A stretch of 64,000 nucleotides of DNA. Source: an uncultured Desulfobulbaceae bacterium (lineage in GTDB: Bacteria; Desulfobacterota; Desulfobulbia; Desulfobulbales; Desulfocapsaceae). The notes under the pieces are model-generated. The model saw nothing but the letters and a program-made list of their open reading frames with translations. It was not told where the DNA came from and did no database searches. The first letter of the stretch is position 1; every line of letters begins with the position of its first letter. Made by a program: the position numbers and the translations under genes. Of the stretch, positions 57,149 to 64,000 are shown piece after piece. Location: contig CAISPV010000081.1 of assembly GCA_903887485.1 (NCBI GenBank), positions 25,279 to 89,278 on the forward strand. Direction: 5' to 3'.

Positions 57149-60100
57149 ATGACGACGGACACAAAGAGCAAAACGGTGGTGGTTCGGAGCATAGCAGACT
57201 GGATGCTGCCAACAGCCCTTTGTGCAGGGTTGGCTTTCTCTCTTCTGGGCTCCCTGGTTTTGCACGGGTTCTTCCAGGAATGGCGCGGGGTCTCTCTCTC
57301 CCTTCACTCCACCCTGGAAATGGGAGGAGCCGGGCTCGGACTCGTGCTGGCGGTCTTCATTCTGTTTTCAAAACAGAAGTTTTTGCCTTCTCACCGCATG
57401 TGGATTGCCTGTGCCCTGATCGCTATGACTGTGCTGGACATTTTCCATAGCAGCGTCCCCGCCGGCAATTCGTTCGTCTGGTTGCACAGTCTGGCCGTGC
57501 TTGGGGCCGGCCTTTTCTTCCCTCTGGTATGGTTCCCTGAAGCCCCTGTGTCCCGTGGAACTGCCCTGACTGCCGCCGGTGCGGTCTTTATCTTTGCAAC
57601 CATCATTGGCATATTTTCGATCACATACCCGCAGAGCCTTCCGGCCATAATGACAGGTGGCGCATTCACGCCCCTGGCCAAAATCATCAACCTGACCGGC
57701 GGTGGGCTGACCCTGCTCGCCGCACTCGGCTTTGCCATCAGATATCACACAAGCAGGAACCATGAAGAACTGCTCTTTCTTTTGCTATGTCTCCTTTTCG
57801 GGTGGGCCGGGGCTGTTTTCCCCCTGTCTGAACCCTGGGACGCGGAGTGGTGGTTCTGGCACCTGCTGCGCCTCGGCGGATACCTCTTCGCCTTCTGGCT
57901 GACATTCATCACTTTCCGGAGTTCCCAAGACGAATTGGTTCGCGCCCACGGCGAACTCGACACCCTTTTTCACATGGCGGTTGACGGCAAACGGCTAGTG
58001 GATCGCAATTTTAACCAACGGCGAACCAATGACACGTTCATCGCCATGTCCGGCGTGGCCAAGGAAGATGCAGAGAGGATGAAATGCCACGAAGTTTTCA
58101 GCGGGCCCTTGTGCAACACCGACGAATGTCCGATCAGACAGTTTGAGGCTGGGGTGGCGGGACCCATCGAACGGGAAATTACTAAGACCAGGCGCGACGG
58201 CAAGCAGGTGGTGTGCCTTTCAAAGGTCGCACGGCTCAACGCCCCGGATGGCTCTTTCAGCGGGATCATTGAAAGCTTTCTCGACATCACCGACCGCAAA
58301 CGAGCCGAGGATCAACTTGGACAAGTAGCCGCGTTGAAAACCGCCCAAAACATGCTCTCCGACCTGATGCGCAGTGACCAATCACTGGACACCCTGGCCC
58401 GGAACATCATCACCTTTCTCTGTCAGCAGTTGAAGGCCCAGACAGGGATCATCTACCTGGCGGACGAAGAAGGCACCCTCAGACTGGCAGCTGGCTTTGC
58501 CTACAGGCACAAGGATCATCTGGCCAGCGAGTACAGGCCAGGCGAGGGGCTTGTGGGCCAGGCGGCCCTTGAAAAGAAGGAGATCGTTCTTGCTGACGTA
58601 CCGGAGAACTACTTCACCATCGAGTCCGGACTTGGCGAGACAATTCCCCATCACATCTGCGTAAAACCCATTGTCCATAACGACAAGGTCACGGCGGTTA
58701 TCGAGCTGGGAACGCTGCAACAATTCGACGCATCCCTGTCACAGTTCCTGAATACAGTAAGCGAGAGCATCGCGGTCGCCATCGAGAGTTCGCAGAGCAG
58801 GATGAAGCTGGCGGCAACACTAGCGGAGTCCCAGGGGCTGACTGAAGAACTCCAGGCCCAGCAAGAAGAGCTCAGGGCCGCCAACGAGGAACTGGAAGAG
58901 CAAAGCCAGCAGTTACATGAATCGGAAGAAATACTTCGGACCCAGCAGGAGGAGCTTGAGGTCACCAATGAAGAACTGGGCGAGAAGAACGATCTGCTGG
59001 AGCGGCAGAAGCAGGAGGTCGAGCGTGCACGAAAGGAGATCGAAGAGAAGGCCGAGGCGCTGGCGCTGGCCAGCAAGTACAAATCAGAATTTCTGGCAAA
59101 CATGTCCCACGAGCTGCGCACCCCGCTCAACAGTCTGCTCCTCCTGGCGCAAGGACTTGAACGCAACAGGGAGGGCAACCTGACCGAGGAACAGGTTGAA
59201 TCAGCACGGATCATCCGTGGCAGCGGCAGCGACCTGCTGACCCTCATCAACGAGATCCTGGACCTGTCGAAGATCGAAGCCGGACGTACAGACATGCAGC
59301 TTGGCACGGTTAGGATCAGCGACCTGGCCGAAGGGGTACATGACTCGTTTCAGCACCTGGCCGCCGAAAAAGGCCTCGATCTCAAGATCGTTATGACCGA
59401 CGACGTCCCGGTCGAGATATCGAGCGACCGCAAGCGCGTGGAGCAGATCATCCGCAACCTCGTGTCCAATGCCCTCAAGTTCACGGAAACAGGAGGTGTT
59501 ACCGTCACCTTCGGCCGCCCTGCCACCGGAACCAATTTATCTGGAAGCACTCTTTCGGCGAAAGGCTGTCTGGCCGTAGCGGTCAAAGACACCGGCATCG
59601 GCATTGCCCCGGAGCAGCACCAGATCGTCTTCGAGGCCTTCCAGCAGGCGGATGGCAGCACCTCAAGAAAGTATGGGGGCACCGGACTTGGACTTTCCAT
59701 CTCCAGGGAGCTGGCAGGCTTGCTGGGCGGAGAGATCCAACTGGAGAGTAAATTAGGCACTGGAAGTACCTTTACCCTATACCTGCCAATCGAACTAGCC
59801 GCCAGAAAGCAGAAAATAGAAACACCCGCGCCAGATGGAGCACAAGAGGTGGCGGCTGAAACGGAGAAGCAGAGCGTCCAGTTGCAGGTTCCAGACGATC
59901 GCGACAGCATCGCGCCATTTGACCGAGGCATGCTGGTCATCGAGGACGATCCGAACTTCGCCCGGCTGCTGTACAATAAGTGCCATGAAAAGGGGTTGAA
60001 ATGTCTGGTTGCGCCGACCGGTGAGGCGGGGCTGGAGCTGGCAACGAAATACCTTCCCTGTGCGGTGATTCTCGACCTCCACCTTCCCGGCATGGACGGC

Positions 60101-61090
60101 TGGAAAGTGTTGAGTGCACTCAAGGAGAACACGCACACCCGGCACATCCCGGTGCACATCATCTCCGCTGAAGAGGCCTCGACCGAGTCGCTGCGCAAGG
60201 GTGCTGTCGGCCATATCACCAAACCGGTCAATCAGGAAGAACTGGAAGAGGCCTTTCGGAAACTCGACAAGATGGCGACCGGAAAGCCGAAACGTCTGCT
60301 GGTGGTGGACGACGATCCGGCAATACGCCGCGAGACTGTGAAACTGATCGGCAACGGGGTTGTCAAGACGGACGAGGCCGGAAGCGGTGAAGAGGCCATG
60401 GCCGCGCTTCGCTCTGGAGGATACGACTGCGTGGTCCTGGATCTGGAGCTGCCGGACATGGACGGCGGCGAACTGCTGGCGCAACTCGAAAACGAAGGGG
60501 TGACGCTTCCCCCCGTGATTGTTTACACCGCCCGTGATCTCACCCTGGACGAAGAATCGCTCCTCCGCGAGCGTGCCGAGTCCATCGTCATCAAGGATGT
60601 CCGTTCCCAGGAGCGGCTGCTGGACGAGGTGTCACTCTTCCTGCACCGGATCGTAAGCCAGATGCCCGAGAAGAAACAAAAGATCATCCAGAATCTCCAT
60701 GACATGGTGACCATATTAAAGGATAAAAAAGTGCTGGTGGTGGACGATGACATGCGGACAACGTTCGCCGTGGCCCGCCTTCTGGCAGAGAACGGCATGA
60801 AGCCGATAAAAGCGGCAAACGGCGAGAAGGCCTTGCAGCTTCTCGATGAACACCCGGACATGGATCTGGTGCTGATGGATATCATGATGCCGGTGATGGA
60901 CGGCTATGAGACTATGCAGCGAATACGGGCCCAGAAGAGGTTTCACAACCTGCCAATCCTCGCCCTCACGGCCAAGGCGATGCCGGAAGACCGCAAAAAG
61001 TGCCTGGCCGCAGGCGCCAATGATTACCTGCCCAAGCCGCTGGACCAGGATCGGCTGTTCTCCATGATGCGGGTCTGGCTTTGCCGCTAA
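57149..61090 (+). CDS. Hybrid sensor kinase: multi-TM (MASE-like), PAS, GAF, HisKA/HATPase and three receiver domains
   Basis: Multiple TM helices, EFLANMSHELRTPLNSLLLLAQG, DTGIGIAPEQHQIVFEAF, receivers MLVIEDDPNF, LLVVDDDPAI, VLVVDDDMRT. Confidence 0.92.
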   Translation: MTTDTKSKTVVVRSIADWMLPTALCAGLAFSLLGSLVLHGFFQEWRGVSLSLHSTLEMGGAGLGLVLAVFILFSKQKFLPSHRMWIACALIAMTVLDIFHSSVPAGNSFVWLHSLAVLGAGLFFPLVWFPEAPVSRGTALTAAGAVFIFATIIGIFSITYPQSLPAIMTGGAFTPLAKIINLTGGGLTLLAALGFAIRYHTSRNHEELLFLLLCLLFGWAGAVFPLSEPWDAEWWFWHLLRLGGYLFAFWLTFITFRSSQDELVRAHGELDTLFHMAVDGKRLVDRNFNQRRTNDTFIAMSGVAKEDAERMKCHEVFSGPLCNTDECPIRQFEAGVAGPIEREITKTRRDGKQVVCLSKVARLNAPDGSFSGIIESFLDITDRKRAEDQLGQVAALKTAQNMLSDLMRSDQSLDTLARNIITFLCQQLKAQTGIIYLADEEGTLRLAAGFAYRHKDHLASEYRPGEGLVGQAALEKKEIVLADVPENYFTIESGLGETIPHHICVKPIVHNDKVTAVIELGTLQQFDASLSQFLNTVSESIAVAIESSQSRMKLAATLAESQGLTEELQAQQEELRAANEELEEQSQQLHESEEILRTQQEELEVTNEELGEKNDLLERQKQEVERARKEIEEKAEALALASKYKSEFLANMSHELRTPLNSLLLLAQGLERNREGNLTEEQVESARIIRGSGSDLLTLINEILDLSKIEAGRTDMQLGTVRISDLAEGVHDSFQHLAAEKGLDLKIVMTDDVPVEISSDRKRVEQIIRNLVSNALKFTETGGVTVTFGRPATGTNLSGSTLSAKGCLAVAVKDTGIGIAPEQHQIVFEAFQQADGSTSRKYGGTGLGLSISRELAGLLGGEIQLESKLGTGSTFTLYLPIELAARKQKIETPAPDGAQEVAAETEKQSVQLQVPDDRDSIAPFDRGMLVIEDDPNFARLLYNKCHEKGLKCLVAPTGEAGLELATKYLPCAVILDLHLPGMDGWKVLSALKENTHTRHIPVHIISAEEASTESLRKGAVGHITKPVNQEELEEAFRKLDKMATGKPKRLLVVDDDPAIRRETVKLIGNGVVKTDEAGSGEEAMAALRSGGYDCVVLDLELPDMDGGELLAQLENEGVTLPPVIVYTARDLTLDEESLLRERAESIVIKDVRSQERLLDEVSLFLHRIVSQMPEKKQKIIQNLHDMVTILKDKKVLVVDDDMRTTFAVARLLAENGMKPIKAANGEKALQLLDEHPDMDLVLMDIMMPVMDGYETMQRIRAQKRFHNLPILALTAKAMPEDRKKCLAAGANDYLPKPLDQDRLFSMMRVWLCR

Positions 61091-61117
61091 CCACAGAAGG
61101 AAGAAGAAAACAAAGAT

Positions 61118-61948
61118 ATGAAGACTTCCGAGAGTGAGCATACCGAGATCGACCTCCTGCTGGAGACGATCTACCAGCGCTACGGCTATGACTTTCGCTC
61201 CTATGCCCGGGCCTCCATCGAGCGCCGAATCAGGCAGTTCTTGTCAAATGCCGGGTGCGCATCAGTGGCGGAGATGATTCCAAGAGTCGGTGATGACGAC
61301 GCGTTCGCCTCTCGCCTGATCCGCTATTTCTCCATTTCCGTGACCGAGATGTTCCGCGACCCCTTGGTCTATCGGGCCGTGCGGGAAGAGGTGGTGCCGC
61401 TGCTTCGGACCTGGCCGCATTGCAAGATCTGGCATGCCGGATGCGCCACCGGCGAGGAAGTCTATTCGCTGGCTATTGTGCTCAGGGAGGAAGGCATCTA
61501 CGACCGGGCAACCATCTACGCCACCGACTTCAACAACAAGGCCCTGGATCGTGCCCGCGAGGGTATTTATGAAATGGACAAGATCCAGGAAGCCACCAGG
61601 AACTACCAGCAGGCGGGCGGTAAGAGATCATTATCGGAGTATTACCACGCCCGGTACAAAGCGGCGGTCATGGACAGCTCCCTCAAGGAACGGGTGGTCT
61701 TTTCCAGCCACAACCTGGCCTCGGACAGCGTATTCGGCGAGATGCACCTTATCTTCTGCCGGAACGTGCTCATCTACTTCAACCGTGACCTGCAGAACCG
61801 GGTCCTGGGTCTCTTCACCGAAAGCCTGGTACATGGCGGCTTCCTGTGCCTCGGCACCAAAGAAGACCTCCGGTTTACCGATTTCAGGGACCGGTACGAG
61901 GTCGTGGATGACAAGGCCCGTATTTATAAAAAGAAGGACAGGTCATGA
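61118..61948 (+). CDS. CheR-type chemotaxis methyltransferase
   Basis: RYFSISVTEMFRDPLVYRAVREEVVP, IWHAGCATGEEVYSLAIVL, IFCRNVLIYFNRDLQNRVL. Confidence 0.95.
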   Translation: MKTSESEHTEIDLLLETIYQRYGYDFRSYARASIERRIRQFLSNAGCASVAEMIPRVGDDDAFASRLIRYFSISVTEMFRDPLVYRAVREEVVPLLRTWPHCKIWHAGCATGEEVYSLAIVLREEGIYDRATIYATDFNNKALDRAREGIYEMDKIQEATRNYQQAGGKRSLSEYYHARYKAAVMDSSLKERVVFSSHNLASDSVFGEMHLIFCRNVLIYFNRDLQNRVLGLFTESLVHGGFLCLGTKEDLRFTDFRDRYEVVDDKARIYKKKDRS

Positions 61949-62582
61949 GGACGAAGGACTCGCCACAGCCGCCATGCTCCGGATGCCACGAAGCTGTCGT
62001 CATGGGCGGTTCTGCAGGAGGGTTCAAGGCGTTTTCCGCCATCCTTTCGGCCCTTTCCCCGGATTTCTCGCTCCCAATCCTGGTGGTCCAACATCTGCGT
62101 CCCGACGATGACGGCTTATTTGCCCGGCATCTGGCAAGCACTATGAGACTCCCGGTGATCGAGCCCTGTGACAAGCAACGGATCGAGCGTGGGCATGTGT
62201 ATGTCGCACCTGCCAACTACCATATGCTGGTGGAACAGAGCGGGACAATCGCCCTGTCCGTGGACGACAAGGTCAACTGGTCAAGACCAGACCATCCATT
62301 GATGTGCTCTTTGAGAGCGCAGCCCTGGCCTGGGGAGAACGGGTGATTGCAATCCTTCTCTCCGGTGCAAATGATGATGGCGCCGCCGGTATGCTGACAA
62401 TCAAAGAGTCCGGCGGCCTGACCATTGTCCAGGATCCGGCTACGGCCGAATACCCGGTCATGCCCCAGGCGGCGATTGACAGCGGGGCCGTGGACGAGGT
62501 CCTGTCAGTGGAAGAGATAGGGCGGCAACTTGTCGAACTCGGACGCCGCAATGTTAAAGAATTGTCGTCTGGAACAACTTAA
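61945..62582 (+). pseudogene. CheB-type methylesterase interrupted by a frameshift
   Basis: Frame 1 to VNWSRP (VVMGGSAGGFKAF, VVQHLRPDDDGLFA); continues in another frame as [33 protein letters not shown]. Junction is a GACCA GACCA duplication at 62285-62294. Confidence 0.85.
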
Positions 62583-62610
62583 ATTTACATATCCAAATTA
62601 GAGATCAAAC

Positions 62611-64000
62611 ATGAATCCGACCCAAAAAATTCTGATCGTGGACGACAAGAAGGAGAACCTTGTGGTTCTGCGTCAGGTTCTACGCGACATCGAGGCTGAG
62701 ATTATCGAAGCAAGCAGCGGCAACGAGGCCCTCGCCGCCACTCTCGACCACAATTTTGCAATGGCGATTCTGGACGTCATGATGCCGGGGATGAGTGGTT
62801 TCGAGCTGGCCGAGCACCTGCACGGGGATGACGCTACCAAACTGATGCCGATCATCTTCGTCACCGCGGCCTATCCGGATGAACAACACATTTTCAGCGG
62901 CTACGAAGCAGGAGGGATCGACTATATCGTCAAGCCCTATGCGCCGGAGGTCCTGCTTGCCAAGGTCCGGATATTCCTTGAGCTGGACCGCCAGAGATGG
63001 GAGCTGCAACGACATCGTGACCAACTGGAAACGCTGGTTGCCGAACGTACCCGCGAGCTGGAACTTGAGTTGGAGGCGCACAGGCGGGCGGAGGAGGAAA
63101 AGGAGAAGCTGCAGGCACAGTTGAACCAGGCCCAGAAACTTGAGGCGATCGGCGTCCTGGCTGGCGGCATCGCCCATGACTTCAACAATATTTTAGCTGC
63201 CATCATGGGATTTACCGAGTTGGCTCAATCAAATACGCCCCCAGATTCACAAGTTGCTCAAGATCTCGATCAAGTATTAACCTCAGCTCATCGCGCTACA
63301 GATCTGGTCAAGCAAATCCTGGCCTTCAGCCGACAGTCCACCGTCGATCGAATCCCGCTTACCCTTCAGCCACTGGTTAAGGAATCGCTGAAGATGCTGC
63401 GCGCCTCGCTCCCCAGCACCATCACCATCAAGGATGATATTCATCCGCAGTGCCGGACTATCCTGGCCGACCCGACCCAGGTCCACCAGATCGTCATGAA
63501 TCTGTGCACCAATGCCTTTCATACCATGGAAAAAACCGGCGGTGTGCTGACGGTAGGATTAAATCCGACAGGCATAGACTCTCCAACACTCTCCGATGGC
63601 CAACAGATCAAACCAGGCGACTATGTCGAACTTACAGTAAGCGATACCGGGAGCGGAATAGGCCCGGATATTATGGACAAAATCTTTGATCCCTACTTTA
63701 CGACCAAGGAAATCGGCAAGGGAACGGGGCTGGGCCTATCGATCACCCATGGGATCATCAAAAGCTATGACGGCGCCATCACGGTCGAAAGCACTGTCGG
63801 CCAGGGTACCACATTCCACATCTATTTCCCGGTAATTCAGGCGGAAGAAAAGGTATTTGAAAAGGCTATGTTCCCTTTAAGTGTTGAAACTGCCCCAGAG
63901 AAATGGCGAGCAAAGACTCTGGTGAAATTTGGGGATGTTGCTCAAGAGAACGCCGCCACCCCAGATAATTCGACAGATACTTTGTGGCTACACCATGAAA
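62611..64000 (+). CDS. Receiver-histidine kinase protein, 3' end beyond window
   Basis: MNPTQKILIVDDKKENLVVLRQVL..., GGIAHDFNNILAAIMGFTELAQ, IFDPYFTTKEIGKGTGLGLSITHGI; open to window end, absent from the ORF list. Confidence 0.9.
   Translation, partial: MNPTQKILIVDDKKENLVVLRQVLRDIEAEIIEASSGNEALAATLDHNFAMAILDVMMPGMSGFELAEHLHGDDATKLMPIIFVTAAYPDEQHIFSGYEAGGIDYIVKPYAPEVLLAKVRIFLELDRQRWELQRHRDQLETLVAERTRELELELEAHRRAEEEKEKLQAQLNQAQKLEAIGVLAGGIAHDFNNILAAIMGFTELAQSNTPPDSQVAQDLDQVLTSAHRATDLVKQILAFSRQSTVDRIPLTLQPLVKESLKMLRASLPSTITIKDDIHPQCRTILADPTQVHQIVMNLCTNAFHTMEKTGGVLTVGLNPTGIDSPTLSDGQQIKPGDYVELTVSDTGSGIGPDIMDKIFDPYFTTKEIGKGTGLGLSITHGIIKSYDGAITVESTVGQGTTFHIYFPVIQAEEKVFEKAMFPLSVETAPEKWRAKTLVKFGDVAQENAATPDNSTDTLWLHHE

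Overview
This 64 kb window looks like a chromosomal segment of a Desulfobacterota-type (Desulfobulbales-like) bacterium; the lineage is inferred from gene content only. About 0-37 kb is mostly housekeeping: dodecin, a CZB-GGDEF cyclase, mutS, an AMIN amidase, a DUF721/DciA-like protein, a CysK-CysRS fusion, a PhnD-type binding protein with a sensor kinase, glgX, panE, typA, cobA/hemD, gmhA, adk, hom, apgM and an initiator tRNA-fMet. An accessory/defence island (~37.4-51 kb) starts right after tRNA-fMet. It holds an Abi-family protein, an internally deleted IS200-like element, an MqsR-MqsA-SecB-like toxin-antitoxin-chaperone (TAC) operon, and a type I R-M locus (hsdM-hsdS-fic-hsdR-YgjP-like peptidase). 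About 51-64 kb is signalling and redox: a DUF3365-type haem-sensor hybrid kinase beside two tandem 12-haem cytochromes c, then a multi-receiver hybrid kinase, CheR, a frameshifted CheB and a partial kinase. The observations I would follow up first are: (1) the TAC operon with a palindrome-overlapped promoter and an extended antitoxin; (2) cobA and hemD in the same frame, separated only by a TAG, with no good hemD start; (3) a CysK-CysRS fusion whose HIGH and KMSKS motifs are degenerate; (4) hairpin-forming heptameric repeats between genes; (5) a 5-bp tandem duplication that breaks cheB; (6) operator-like repeats upstream of the HTH-containing Fic gene inside the R-M locus. Everything is from reading the sequence and the supplied ORF track; no database search was run.
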